Program-made: the position numbers and the translations under genes | Part shown: piece by piece, positions 23,780 through 36,492 of the stretch | Position numbering within the stretch: the first letter of the stretch is position 1 | Layout of the letters: each line of letters starts with the position of its first letter | Notes under the pieces: model-generated | Told to the model about the DNA's origin: nothing | Databases searched by the model: none | The model's input: the letters and a program-made list of their open reading frames with translations, nothing else | Source of the DNA: Drechslerella dactyloides | Lineage: Eukaryota > Ascomycota > Orbiliomycetes > Orbiliales > Orbiliaceae | DNA: 64,000 bases | Reading direction: 5' to 3' | NCBI GenBank assembly: GCA_020064725.1 | Contig: JAGTWJ010000008.1 | Location: 310,001 to 374,000, forward strand

Positions 23780-24226
23780 CCGCCGCCGCCTCCATACTAC
23801 GAAGGACCGAAATGTAGTTGAATAGTCTACATTAGTACTTTTGGTTGGATGTCTATAGTACAGGAGGACCCGATCTTCGAAGCCCGAAAGATAATGCCAA
23901 GGACGCCTGAAGCAGCAAAAGTCTGGCTTTGCAGAGAGGAGGAGTGATGATGGGGAGAAGGGCTTCGATAACTGCCCGGTGATATATGAGGGAAGAGGGG
24001 GTGAGAGGAATGAAAGGAAAGGGCGTGGATGAACAGTAGATGTGTAAATATGTACAGTATAATGGAAGAATATATAGAGATGAAGATATAGACTATGTAT
24101 AGAGGAGCTGTCTCTGCATCCTGACACCTACAATGTGCGTACGGGGAACAAGTTCCGCTCGCATGCATGCATACCATATCGTAGGTCTATAACTAGCATT
24201 TGACCGCTGAGTTCATGAACGTCCGT
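23780..24226. other. Convergent intergenic spacer
   Basis: This 447-base spacer lies between the stops of the PheRS gene (+) and MGE1 (-). It is AT-rich with several TATA-like words. I see nothing else in it. Confidence 0.6.
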
Positions 24227-25149
24227 TCACTGAGGTGCCTTTACGACACCGACTTGAGCAGCCTGTACGGAAAACACCCACGTCAGCCTTCCGATCCTTC
24301 GACAGCAGAATTATAGCGGTGGTGGAAAACGTACCCGTAATACCCGCCCGTTCAGCTGGTATCCTTTGCTCTGGACGTGGAATACCGTCCCGGGCTCCTT
24401 TCCCTCCATGTGGGCTTCAAACGTCGCTTCGTGGAGATTTGGGTTGAACTTCTCGCCTACAGGGTTGAATCGTGTCAATCCGTGCCTCTCAAGCGTGCCC
24501 ATGAGGACCTTCTCCGTCATCTTGAGGCCGTCGTAGAGGTTCTGGAATTCCTTGGCCGGGTCGGAGGACTGCGTGGGCTGGGAGGTGAGAGCGCGGTCGA
24601 GGTTGTCAATGGACTCCAGGAGGTCCTTTGCGAACTTTTGAATGGCGTAATCTTTCGCCGATTTGACTTCGCGGGTCGTCCGGTCTTGCAGGTTGCGGAA
24701 GTCGGCGACGGCGCGCATATATTTGTCCTGAACGGATTGTGATACGTCTGTTAGTTTTGGCCTTGTCGAGGAGAGGGGTGGTGGGGGCGGGGTCATTGAG
24801 TATGTACTTTCAAGTCTGCGACTTCCTTGGCCTTTGCCTCAAGCTCCTTCTGTGTCTTGTCTGCAGACGGCTCAGCAGCGGTCTTTGGTGCTTCCTGCTT
24901 TGCCGTCGCAGCGTCAGGCTGCGGTGCAGACTCGGCCGGTTTCTCAGCGGCTGTTTCTGTCGACGACCAGCGAGAGCCGACGACAGTAGCGTTTCGCCAT
25001 TGTAGCGGGGTATGTGGCCGCTGCGGTAGCCGTACAGCAGTAGCAGAAGATGGTATCGATAGTGGAGATGGGGATGGACGGGCAGCTGCTGCGGCCAGGG
25101 AAGAAAAGGGCCGTATCCTGGCGTGAGAGAGGATGGAGCGACGGAGCAT
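24227..25149 (-). CDS. MGE1: Mitochondrial GrpE-type nucleotide exchange factor
   Basis: Exons (minus) 25149-24808, 24727-24335 and 24262-24227 give 256 residues, all phase 0. The N-terminus MLRRSILSHARIRPFSSLA is a typical mitochondrial presequence. A Lys/Glu/Ala coiled coil (ELEAKAKEVADLKDKYMR) leads into the GrpE core: FRNLQDRTTREVKSAKDYAI, LESIDNLDRAL, then the beta domain GEKFNPNLHEATFEAH and NGRVLRAAQVGVVKAP. As the family's usual role, it releases ADP from matrix Hsp70 (Ssc1) for protein import and folding. The last exon codes only 11 residues plus stop and is needed for the conserved R(V/A)AQVGV end. The gene is divergent from the BLOC-1 subunit gene. Confidence 0.95.
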
Positions 25150-25572
25150 GGCTGTGTAGATGCGACTGAGCGAATGATATGAACGGTTGAAGACGTTCAA
25201 TCGATGCAATGATGTACGGCGAGATTGGTGAAGAGAAGATCAGTGAAGAATTCCCTTCCCTGAGCGATGCGATGAAATAGAAAGTGTCCCGCGGTGCAAT
25301 TGACTGAATTCGAGAATTGGATCCGTCGTCGAATGTACGAGAAGTGGCAAAGTTTAGTCGTCGGCCCGTTCGTCCTCTCGTCTGAAAAATTTGGGCAGCT
25401 GGTCCCTGTCGCCACCGCTGGCCCGCGGCTACAGCGCTTGCAGTTAGCCGCCCCGAACACACCGCCAACGCGCGCCACACCTCTCCCTTCATCCTCACGT
25501 CGCCCCCGGCGACAGTCTTAGGCTCCCCCAGTCCAGTAGATATCGACCAGACCCATCACCATCGCACCCGCG
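25150..25572. promoter_or_regulatory. Shared divergent promoter region
   Basis: These 423 bases separate the start codons of MGE1 (-) and the BLOC-1 subunit gene (+), so both promoters must lie here or overlap the leaders. No specific operator was recognised. Confidence 0.5.
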
Positions 25573-26233
25573 ATGCCCCCGCCGACCCCGCTGCTCTCTC
25601 TGGGCATGGGCGGGACAGTCCCGCCTGCTCCCGCTACGCCGACAAACCACCCATCTTCAGCCGTGCAGACCGTCCTCTCTTCGCTCGAGAACCTCATCGA
25701 GGCTGACAGCTCCGCCATCCTCGGTGACCTCGACCTGCTGCACAAGATCAATGAAGCCGCGCGGGAGCGCTACAAGGCCATGACGGACGCAGCGACTGGA
25801 CTTGAGAACGACAGCGACTACCTGCGGGGAAAGTGTGCGTATATATATGTTTTCCATAGCGCAATAAGCCCATGTATACTAATGAATCAAAACAACCACC
25901 GATTGCGATTGCCATGTAAATTCTCTGTACTTTAACTGGTGCATATTATATTGTCCATCTTTGTATCAAAGTACATGAGTATAAGATGGCGCGATGCTGA
26001 CTGGGATACAAGCAGACGCAGAACTGAAAAAGTACACAAAGCAAGTCGACGACATTGACGAGCGCGTTGGCGACCTCGAAAAGCTGGTGAAAGAGCTCGA
26101 CGAATGGTGCTCCGAGCTAGGTACGTCCTTGCAGTCCTCCAATAGTCCAACCATCCTACGATATATCTGCTAACGGAGCCCGGTTAACATTCTAGAAGTC
26201 AAAGTAAAGAGGCTCTCGAGCCAGAAGAGATGA
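25573..26233 (+). CDS. BLOC-1 subunit 2-like protein
   Basis: Exons 25573-25834, 26016-26120 and 26196-26233 give 134 residues. After a Pro/Thr-rich N-terminus the protein is one long amphipathic helix pair: LIEADSSAILGDLDLLHKIN, then KYAELKKYTKQVDDIDERV and VKELDEWCSELEVKVKRL. The YxxLxxY-like start, the QxDxIxExV pattern and the final LExKxKxL helix match BLOC1S2, a coiled-coil subunit of BLOC-1 (and BORC in animals), acting in endosome and vacuole trafficking. The first intron uses donor GTGCGT after AAGT and acceptor GCAG, the only pair that keeps the helix in frame. Small coiled-coil proteins are easy to misassign, so the exact subunit is likely rather than certain. Confidence 0.7.
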
Positions 26234-26631
26234 ATGTGCGCCATTGAAATATTCGCTGATATTTTCGAATAGTTATGGAGTTCTTGGTGCTATCCTTCTT
26301 GTTATCTAGTCCCGCATTGCATTTGGACGTATTGATATTACGCGGCTCGAGGTGTTTGGTAGTGCACTGTCTTGGCGTATATGGACGGGATACCCGAAAT
26401 TGAGACAACCTCTTGATTAATATAATCTAGCATGATGATGTTGAGCTCTTGGACGCACCGACACTCGTATACATAACCGTGTTTATGTGAGGAAGCTCGA
26501 ATGTAGCATAGTTAAACCAAGTTACCATGCGCATATGCGTGGAGCCGATTGGACAAGAATACTGACAGCACGACTCCAGAACCAGCATTGCAGACTCAAA
26601 GAATCAGGAAACTAAAAAAAGCCAACCTACT
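26234..26631. other. Convergent intergenic spacer
   Basis: This is 398 bases of 3' flank between the BLOC-1 subunit gene and RFC1. I see no other feature. Confidence 0.6.
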
Positions 26632-29600
26632 CTACTTCTTCGCGCGTCCCCGCCCCTTCGCCGGTGCCTTGCCCTTACCCTTACCCTTCGGCTCGTCATC
26701 CTCGTCGTCGTCATCGTCAGCCGCCGCCGCCGCCGCCTTCTTCCCTTTACCTTTCGCTGCTGCCTTCCCCTTACCCTTAGCCTTTGGCTGCTTGACATAC
26801 TTGTCCTTCGTCAGATCCATGTCCTCCTCTTCCTCCTCGCCTGCGCCTTCCGCTTCTTCGACCATCTCCAACTCGTCTTCATCCTCCTCGATCGCTTCCT
26901 CCAAGTCTGGCTGCTCTTTCCGCGCAGCCTTACCCTTCGGTGCGATGACATTGCTCGCCTTCATGAACGGCATTGGATGGGAAGCCGCATTGTACCTGTC
27001 ATATCCAATGATTAGCACAGCTCACAGAACGGTCAACGTATTTGAAGAAGACTCACGCTCTGGTAAACGCCGATTTGGCAGCACTCGGCACGTTCAACGT
27101 CCCCTCGGCCAACGGGCCGACTCCGAGCTCGATGATCGCATCGTAATCCTCCTTCGTCAGGAAATAGTCATCCATAAGTTCAATCATATCCTCCACCGCT
27201 TCTTTACCTTCCTTCTCCAGCCGCCGCGCCAGCATCTGCCAGAATATCGGCACGTAGAACTGCCGCACCTCGTGCCGGTCCGCCGAGCACCGCAGCCGCA
27301 TGTGGCTCTGAATCTCCTTGACGAAGCGCATAAGCTTCCCCTGCTTGGAGTTCTGACCAAACCACGCGGCGAATCCCATGTGTCCCCCGCCGTAGCTACC
27401 GGACATGAAACTGGACGGCGCGACGGTCGAGAAGACGGCGTGTGCGGGCATCAGGCTCCAATGCTGCTGCGGGCCGTGGATCATCGCGTCGACGAGGTCG
27501 CCGTCCGAGATGGATTCCGCGGCCTTATCCGCGAGTTCTAACCACTTCAGCCGCCGTTCTGCACCTTGCAGCGAGCCTAGTCGCTGCGGGGTCGGCTTGA
27601 GGTAGTTGTCCTGGATCATGAGGTACGAGAACTCATGATCGTTGAAGTAGAGCTCGATCTTGTCGTTGAGCGTCTTCTTGCTCGTCGGGGCGAACATTTG
27701 GCCTTGCAGCAGCTGATGCGCGATGTCCCACGGCTTCAAGACGACGTGTTTCTGCCACGCAGCCGCCATGTTTTTACTCTCGTCGAAAGTCATTTCCTTG
27801 CCGCTGACACCAAACGTCGACAGCATGTTGATTATCTGACGGATGTCGGAATGCGACCCCTCGCTCAGCGAATCGATAGCCTGCGGGCTCAGCTTGAGTC
27901 CTTCGCGAAAGCAGATCGTCATCATCCTTGTTCTGATCTCTGCTGCTGTCGGCCGGCGGAACTGGAGGTCATAGGTGACGTGGTCGAACGGCTTCATCTT
28001 CGGCAGCCGCCGGTCGTTGCAGATACAGATAATCGGAATCTAAAATCGTTAGAATTCGCTTTTCATCTGCCTGCCAACCGATGAAGAGGAACACATACCT
28101 GCGTCTTGCGACATAGCGCTGCCATCTGTCCGACGCCCCCGCGGTCGCCCGCCGACATGCCATCCACCTCATCCATAATCATCACAATCTTCTGCTTTGA
28201 GGTATCTACCTTTTTGTCACCCGTGTTGAAATATCCCATCAACGACCTGTTATCCAATACGCCCTTCAACGACGTGTCCAGCAGCTTCTTGCTCCTCGTG
28301 TCGCTGGCATTCGATTCGATTACATCGTAGCCCTCCAACTTGGCGACCATATGCGCAGCAGTAGTCTTCCCAACTCCAGGCGGTCCGTGGATCATCACAG
28401 CTCGGTAGATACCCGACCCGTCCGGCCCCAGCATTTTGAAATTTTTCTGCAGATTCCGCGGCCAGTTCTGCAGCCACTTTTGCAGTTTCTCAACTTGTCC
28501 CTTGTTGCCGCAGATCTCCTTCATCGATGATGGCGAGTACTTGACCGTCCACAGTTGCGCATTCGGGTCTTTCGCTTCCTTGCCTGGTGCGACGGAGGTG
28601 TTTGGTTTCATCTCTCTGGCGATTTCCTTGATCTTCTTTTCTTCCTCCTTCGCCTTCTTCGCGGCTGCCTGCGCAGCGGTGCTGTCGCCGCCGTGTGCGG
28701 GGAGCTTGGATATCAGAGCGAACAAGCCGTCCTCGTCTATCGATTTGAGCTTCAGCTCGCGGATCGTCTCGAGCTTCTTCGGTCCGGCTTCGGCACCGAC
28801 AACCACATAGCTGGTTTTACGGGACGGGGCGCCAGTGACCTTCCTGTATATGTGTGTTAGTGCGTTCTCTCATCTAATTTTGCGGTAGCAATGGGTGTAT
28901 TCTTACCCCCCGTAACGTTTAACCAGCTCGACGGCGTCGTCTCGACTGATAGATTGCTGGTTGCCGGTAAACACAAACGTCAGACCGGCCAGGCAGTTCT
29001 CTGCGCCGATGGGTATATCCTTCGTCCCGGTTGGAGGTGGCGCCGGCGCCTTCTGCTTGTACGCGTGATAGTTGAACCTACAAATGGTCAGCCACCACCC
29101 ATTCTATATCCATGATATGATACGAGCAAGGATTCGTGGGTAACATACTTTTTGGTCTCATCCCTTGGGGGCGGTGTCGGTGGGCGGACGGTAGGCACAG
29201 CGCTCAGGATCTCCTTGATCGATTCCGGCTCCTCGACCTCTTCAACCTCCTTTCGTTTGACCGGCGTCTTCCGTTTAGCGGCAGCGGTAGCCTTCTTCTT
29301 CGGTTTTGGCTGGTCATCTTCCTCGTCGTCTTCTTCGGGCGTTATCGATTTCCTCTTGCGCCCCTTTGGCGCGGCGGCCTTCGCTGGGGCAGCTTTCTTG
29401 GTCGGTGGCCGTCCTCTGCCCCGTGGCTTGACATCGTCGTCGTCATCGACCACGTCGTCCATATCCTCGTCCGAGTCTTCCTGTTCTTCGTCTTTATCCG
29501 CGTACTCGTCGACGTCCATGTCATCCTTCTTCTTTTTCTTCCTGCGCGGGGCGTCGTCTTCGTCGGCAGCTTTGCCGTACTCGCTTTTGAAGATGTCGTC

Positions 29601-30316
29601 GCCGTAATCTTCGTCGTCGTCGTCGAGATATTTCGAGTAGTCGTCGTCGATTGAGAGTTTCTTCATGGTAATCTTCTTCTTGGGCGGCGGCGCGGATTTG
29701 GGTTCTGCGACTGGTGCTGCGGCGGGAGCATTGCGAACGGGGCCGGTGCGCGTGATTTTGTTCTTGCCGGAGCTGGCAAAATATGCGGAGGCATCTTCGA
29801 TCGGTTCTTCCTTCTTGCTGGATAGAGTCGATTGCACGTTAGCTGGTGTCCGCTTTGCAATCTCATATGTGATTGTGGTAGAGTGCATACGCTTTCGGAG
29901 TCGGCTTTTGGGGGGCGGCCTTCTTAACACTACTTGCCGCGTGTTATGGTCAGCGATATGACGCGATCTGTGTATACGGTTGTAGACAGTGCTTACGGAG
30001 CCGGCTTGGCTTCTTCTTCCTCCTCATCATCTGATTCAACTGTATATGGTATACGCCCCGGTCAGTCTCCATCGTCGCGACGTCATCGACAAGCAAGCTT
30101 GAGCTTGGCTCTAGAAGGCAACTAACCGACACGCCGTCCTCTCTTGCCGGGCTTCTAAATAGTCGCCTAGAATCAGCATCCGGCCAGTATCCAAGAATCT
30201 CGCAGTATCATGTCAAAGATCGAGGTGTGATTTACCGCAGGGGGTGGGGCCGGCTTCTTGGGAGCCGGTGCAGCTCCGCCCTTGGGCGCGAAGAAGGACC
30301 GAATGTCCGACGGCAT
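26632..30316 (-). CDS. RFC1: Replication factor C subunit 1 (clamp loader large subunit)
   Basis: Nine exons (minus): 30316-30236, 30154-30127, 30039-29997, 29929-29891, 29817-29149, 29077-28907, 28843-28099, 28039-27057, 26995-26632; 1040 residues with all phases consistent. The N-terminus MPSDIRSFF resembles a PCNA-interacting motif. It is followed by KPGKRGRRVVESDDEEEE and long acidic/basic disordered sequence. A BRCT domain lies at ~305-385 (LAGLTFVFTGNQQSISRDDA, YVVVGAEAGPKKL), the DNA 5'-phosphate-binding module of RFC1. The AAA+ core has Walker A GPPGVGKTT at ~497 and Walker B IVMIMDEVDGM at ~568, then the sensor region IPIICICNDRRLPKMKPF. The RFC1 C-terminal domain follows and the protein ends in a Lys/Ala/Gly-rich acidic tail. 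With RFC2-5 it opens PCNA and loads it at primer ends. The three small exons (28, 43 and 39 bases) were needed to link the N-terminus. Confidence 0.95.
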
Positions 30317-31252
30317 TGTCGCGAACTTGGGAGCGCTGGTATCTATCGACAGTGCAAACCGAGTCGAGGGAAGCTGAAGTATTGAACCCGTCGGAGAGCG
30401 TCTCGATCAACCGTGGCCGCGGGTGCTGGAGGGATAACGTTAATGTGAGCGTCGCGTCATAGTAGCTGTTTGACAGAATTGGTTGACGTCGCGTCAACGC
30501 AGCCCCATGTCGCAGCATGACCACGCGCTGCCGAGCTACTACTAGCTTTATTACCCTGTACTACCGTCTTGGGCTCATCGAGGATCAAAGTTGCGAATAC
30601 TATCAGGGTGAGAATATGTGGCATATACACTAATACTAAGTACGCTATCAAACAGTCATGGAGACCATCGATTCAATCACCGATGGTTCTACAAAATATC
30701 GCTCAAGCATGCAAACTGCATTGCTAGAAAACAAAGCCCATCCGCAGACTCCAAGGCAGTATACAAGAACATTGAAAATAAAAAAATGTGAACATCAAAG
30801 ACAAGATGAGATGGGCAGAATCGAAAGCAGGTGTATGGGTAGGAATATGCAATTACAAAGGTACTATTATAGAAAAAAAAAAGGGGGGAGAGAAAAGCAT
30901 CAAGCGTAACATGCAGAATCTTGAAAAGAGGAAAAACTCCAAAAGAAGGCTCAACGGGCTGATGCTGAACGTGAACATGAGATGCAAATGCAGACAGAAT
31001 TTTGAAAAGCAAGCTTGCAAGAAAATTACAAAATGCAAAGCTGAACCCACAAGCACAAGCAACGGTAGACGAAATAAGAAAATGAAGATAAAGAAAAAAC
31101 GCCATGCATCCGTATATAAATGCAAACTTTTCCTCCCACTGAAAATGCCTCCAAGAGCACGCAAAAAAGGGACGAACGAACATCAACATCACCAGTCATA
31201 ACCTCATCACGCACATCACATTCGTAAAATGCGCACAAAGCATCATACCACT
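30317..31252. other. Intergenic, tandem minus-strand genes
   Basis: This is the RFC1 promoter plus the 3' flank of the coiled-coil gene. The part 30660-31250 is A-rich on the + strand. No coding frame is supported. Confidence 0.55.
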
Positions 31253-34200
31253 CTACAGCTGGATCCCACACTTCTCCGCCATCATCAGCTCCTTCTTCCG
31301 CCGCTTCTTGTGCTTTTGTTGCGTCTCCAGATGACTTCTCTTCAGCTCGTCGATTGCATTCAGCATCCCCGAGTCTTCCAGCGGCAGGAACTGCAGCGCT
31401 ATCCGTTCGATCTTAACGACGTGTGACTTGAGTGTATGCAAATCAGTCTCGTCTTGCGCCTTGTGGCGTTTCCTGTAGCGCACGGCCCCGTTAGCGACGT
31501 CATTTCGTAAACAGTTAAAAAGAAGGATTGGAGGTTCGACATACAAGGTTTCGTAGGTCCGGATCTGTTTCTCGAGTACCGCAAGACGCTCGTTCGCAGC
31601 AGCTAGCGTCGCGGAAGCCTTCGCTTCCTCGACTCTGATCTGCATTTCTAGCTTCTTCAGCTCGTTATCAGCCGCGGCAAGCTGCCTAGCCGCATCTGAC
31701 TTCGCGTCGACAAGCTTGGTCTGCAGATCGGCCATCTTGCCGTCAGCCTCGCCCTTTGAGAGAACAACCGCCTCTTTAAGAACGGAGATGTCCCGCTCGA
31801 GCGCATCGATCTTCACATTCGCCTCCTGCGCGACCTCGACAGCGTGCGCTTTGGCATCCTCGATTTCACGGTCCATGGCCTCGACTTCCATATCCGCTTC
31901 GAGCACGAGCTTCTGCATCTGCGCCGTCATCTCGGTAACCTGGCGTTCGAGCTCCTGCACCCGCAACGTCGAATCTTCGGTCGCCTCGACAGCCATCTCG
32001 TACCCGCTGATGCGCTCTTCCAGGTCTTGGATCATCTGGTTCAGACGTTCAGTTTCCGCTTCCGCCACTCGTTGCTTCTCCCGCGCCTCGGCAACCCGGT
32101 CGTTCGCGCGAGTGACCTCAACCGCGACCTTCCTCTTCTCCTCCTGCACTTCCTTCTCCAGCTCTGCGATCTTCTTGTTCGCTTCCTCAATTGCCCGTGA
32201 GCTAGCCTCGTCCGCGAGCTTCAGACTCGTGACCGTCTCGTTCAGCTCCTTCATGATGTCGTTGCGGCCATTGACTTGCAGTACCATCTCGGCCAGGCGT
32301 CCGGAAACCTCCATGAGCTTCTGCTGGTTCTCCTCGTCTTTACGTTCCCAGGCATCGACGTCCCGTTGGTGGAGGCTGTGTTCCTGATCCTTAATTCTCA
32401 TGACGTCGGACAACCTCTGCCGCACGGCTTCCAGCTCCATAAAGTTCTCATGGCGCCACTCCTCATCCTTCTTTCGGTCGGAGACGAGCTCGTCATATCG
32501 CTTTCGCAGGCTGTCGAGGTCTTCGCGGGTGCGAGTGAGTTCAGATTCCTTGGTGGACTGTCCGCGTAACAAGCCTTGCATCTGCTCCCTCAGAAGTTTG
32601 ACATCGCCATCCTTGCGTGATCGCTCCTTCTCCAGCGCTGTCTTGGCGGCTTCGGTGTCTGAAAGTTTCGCACGGAGTGTGTTGAGTTCCTCGTTCGTCG
32701 ACTGTGTGGATGCCAGTGTTGCTTCTTCGAGCTGCTTTCGTAGAGACTCGATCTCCGTATTAGCGCTAGATATCGTCTCTACGTCGGTCGATCGCTGCTT
32801 GTTAAGCGTCTCGATCTGAGCTTGAAGATCCAGCAGCTCGCCTTTGCCCTTTTCGATCGCCTCAACCTGCGCTGAACGCTGCTGATCCAGATCCTCCAAT
32901 TGGCCTCGAAGCATCTCGATCTCGCGATTCGCCTTGGCGATCGCCTCCTCATCAACGCCCTTCTCCCGTTTCGCCTCATCCAGCCGCAATCGTAGGTTCT
33001 TCAACTCGGTATCATCCTTGACGATAGACACCGTGTCCGTCTCCTCCAGCTGCTTCTTCAAGTCTTCGATCTGCGCGTTCGCCTTGGTCAGCTCCTGCTT
33101 GTCGACGACCTGCTGCTTCAGCGAATCCTCCAGTTGCCTGAACATCGCATCGAGGTCGCTCTGCCGGGCCAGCAATTCTTCCTGGTCAAAGTCATGCTGC
33201 TCAATGAGCTCCTCGATGTGGATTCTCAACTCCTCGCATTCGGTCTTCAGCAGGTTGTATTCCTCATCTCTTGCACGGGCTTGCTCGACGATACCAGCGA
33301 ATTTGTCGTACGCGGCTTCGAACTCTGCCTTTTTGCTCTTGATCAAGGCCTCCTCCGCCGCCCGCTCAGCTATCATAGTTTGGAGTTCCTGTCGAAGCTC
33401 TTGGATGTCGCGCGAGTCGTCGTCTTGCTCTGTCTGGGCGCCTTGATCTCTCGCTCCCAGCAGCGTGGGAGACGGCGTCCTCTGCTTCGTTGGTGACGGT
33501 GTCTTGCGATGGGTTGGCGATGGCAGTGATTTCCTTTCCGCGTTCGGATCGTCGGCGGCGACATCTGGTATGTCGTCAAACATCTCTGGCGGGAGCACTT
33601 GATCGGTGTCTGCTTGCTGTTCTTCCTCCTGTACCGTCTGCAGGTCCACGGGACTCATCCTCGATTCATTGATATGCCGTTCAAAGATCTCGATCTGGGA
33701 CTGCATCTCGAACACGCTGACGTTCAGTTCCTCCTCCGTCTCTTTGAGTTTTTCTTCCAAACCCACGCGACGGGAACGCTCCCGGGAGATGTCCTCGAGC
33801 GAGTCCGACACTACAGTTTCCAATCGCTTGCAGCGGTCGTTGAGCTGGTCGATGTTCTGGTTGGAGAGAGCGCGCTCAGATTCACGGGCGGCGGTCAGCT
33901 CGTTCAGCTTTTGCAGCAGCTGTTGGATCAGGTCTTCGTAGTGTGTTTGGATCTTATCGTACTGGTCGGGTTCTCTGGACGAGCCGGTGACCGAGGGATC
34001 AGGACTAGGGATCGGGGTCGGGTCGTAGATTTGCTCGCTGGCATTCTTGGATAGCTGATCGATCCGTTCTGTGATTTGACGACAGCGCCGATTAGAATAT
34101 GCCTCTTGAGCGGGCGTCATGGGCGGGGCCGCACCTTTCAATATTTCGTTCTCCTTGACGAGCGCCATCATTTCCACGCGGTGCTTGATGCTGTCCTCGA

Positions 34201-35291
34201 GCTCCTTGGACAATGACGTGTTTTCGTCCTGCAGCTCGTGGAGCTGCCGCTCCAGCCGGTTCGTCGCATCGTGATGCTCCAGCAGAAAGCCACGGAGTAC
34301 GGATATTCTCTCCAGCAGCTCCTGCTGCGTCGACTGTTCCAATTCGTGAAGGCGGTTCTACAACGGCGGCAAGCAGCAATCGTTAGCCGAAAGTCCAATC
34401 TCACAGGAATCGCACCTTCCTAAAAAGGCATCGACAGGAAAACAATAAAGAAAAAAACGCCTCGTGAACAACATGGCGATAAGATCGTACCTTGTAGAAG
34501 TTGAGGAGGTCCTGTGTCATCAACGGCTCCGGATCACCAACGATTACTACCGGACGTTGTTGCTCCATCTTGGTCGTACCATTGATCTGCGACAGGCTCT
34601 GTGCGACGCTTCCCTCGTTCGGGAAAATTCCTCTGCCGCCGATGCTGCCTCCAGCGCCGGCAGCTGCAGCCGCAAACTTTGGTGTCGCAGCGCCCTCGAC
34701 GTCCGGCGTGCCTCTCCCAAAGCTGGGCCGCGTGGGAGTCGTGGGCGTGTTCCCAGCGACGGGCGTGGCGGCTGCCGAGGGTGGGATGAAGTAGCGCGAC
34801 AAAGGGATGTATCCTGGGAATTCTTTGAGCTTGCGCCGACCAGAGCCAGTGCCCACGACGTCGAGCAGCGATAGGGTGCCGTACGAGGTAGACGCGGTCG
34901 CTGAGGAGGGATTTGCAGGAGCGGTGGACGTTGCTGTGGGAGAGGTATTGCTGGCGGCAGCGGCGAAGAGGAGGGTGTTTGTTGCCAATTGCAGCTGCGG
35001 AGCGGTTTGTGGGCGGCGAGAGACTGAGATGGGATGCGATGGGTGGTGGAGCAAAACAAGCGACTGAGCAGAAGAGGAAGCAGCAAACTCGGCGGGGAGG
35101 AGGTCGGTGGAGTCCAGAGGAGAGGTTGTTGGTGGTTCGTGTTCGTGTTCGCGATATCGACCTAGACCGGACGAAGACGAAGAGGCGGCGGCGGCGGCGG
35201 CGACGACAGCGGGAGAAGATTGCGAGCGGGAGTGCTGCTGCTGCTGGTCCTGCTGCTGGGCACTGCTCACACGCCAGATGGCAGCCGCCAT
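31253..35291 (-). CDS. Long coiled-coil protein
   Basis: Exons (minus) 35291-34491, 34357-31545 and 31472-31253 give 1277 residues. The start MAAAIWRVSSAQQQ opens a Ser/Ala/Thr-rich, low-complexity N-terminal 220 residues. A short conserved-looking segment follows (PLMTQDLLNFYKNRLHELEQ), and then nearly 1000 residues of heptad-patterned Glu/Lys/Leu/Arg sequence, broken by a Pro/Ser linker near PDPSVTGSSREPDQYDK and by TPSPTKQRTPSPT-type phosphosite repeats. The C-terminus is basic (KHKKRRKKELMMAEK). The last intron (31544-31473, 72 bases) has no stop and keeps frame; its donor GTATGT, branch gctaac and acceptor ctacag show it is an intron. This architecture suits a cytoskeletal, spindle-pole-body or Golgi tether protein, but I cannot assign a family. 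Confidence 0.8.
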
Positions 35292-36492
35292 CACTTGCTG
35301 GATCCCGATTCCTTTCGTTCGGATTTTAAATTTCTTTCTTTTTCTGCACGTCGTCTGCAATCATGCAATATCGCAGCCCCCAAGGCCAGTTGGATTAATT
35401 TCGAGCTGCCTTGCCTGAAAGGAAGGACGCGCCGAAACGAGACAAGGACAGAATGAACAGACGTCGTCGTACGGTTGCGTTAGAGCAAGCACCGAGGGCC
35501 CGGCTGGTCAGGAGGGAAACAAAGCGAGCTGGCGCATGATTCCCTTTCGTGCCCAGGATGAATGAAGGAGGGACAGGGCATGTCGAACCCCTGCCGGCAG
35601 AGAAAGGCCCCGCGTGGCGGGCAGCAATAAAGCCTGTTCTATTGACCTTTTCTGCCCGAAATGGCATTCCAATTGCATCTCTTTGACGCGATTAGCCTGT
35701 CTCACTCGTGGCATGGCCCGGAGCCCAATCGGAACGTGGGCCAAAGCAGCATCACTATCGATTCCAGTCAGTCCAGTCCAATCGCTTCTGGCGAAATGCG
35801 AAAATGCCAGCGATGACGACGGGAAAAAAAGGAGAAGAGACGTGTACGGAGTACCGTGTCTGCTGCACGTAAAAGGGAGCAATAGAGAGAGAGGAATAGC
35901 TGACGTGAGTTTAAATGCCAGATGGCCGTGGCCCGAGCCCGTCTGGAGAATGTCGATTCCTCGACCCGTGCCGACAGGAATGTTTATCTTGCCAATGGCC
36001 AATCCGGTAGTCCGCGGCGCGCGGAGCGTCCCCCTCTCGAGATCTCCTCCTTCTCCTCTCCCCCTCTTCTCCTCTCCACCTGGTCGTTCCCGTCGTCGTC
36101 GTTCGTCGGCCTAAAGATCGCGTCTCGACGGACGTTGCAATCACGGCAGGAGTGCAAGTGCAATTGAGGTTGAGGTTCATGGCGGCCCTTCCGCCGACGC
36201 CCGCAGAGAAAATGCAACGTCGACAACGCAACTGCGGTGGCGACCGGATGTTGCCTGGTGCCCCGCGAGCCTCAGTTACGCGCCGGTCGTGATTAAAGCT
36301 CATTAAAGCACTTTGCGCAGTCCATCTACAGACGCGGGTTCTATCAACGGCATGAATATTAATATTAAGGGCATTCCCCAGGACGTATAGCTATAGACGT
36401 GCTCGTGTGCGGACGGCCTTCCAGCGACCCTGTCCACCGTATACATATACCCTAGACAATCCGGCTAGCTATGCTACGCAGCATTCTATATG
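35292..36492. other. Intergenic region
   Basis: This is the promoter of the coiled-coil gene and the 3' flank of the CFEM-like gene. No supported gene. An AT-only patch (about 36356-36368) sits near the middle right. Confidence 0.55.

Noticed and set aside
26549..27541. Open frame of 330 codons on the + strand over the RFC1 3' end
   Set aside because: Antisense shadow; serine runs mirror the Asp/Glu codons of the RFC1 tail.
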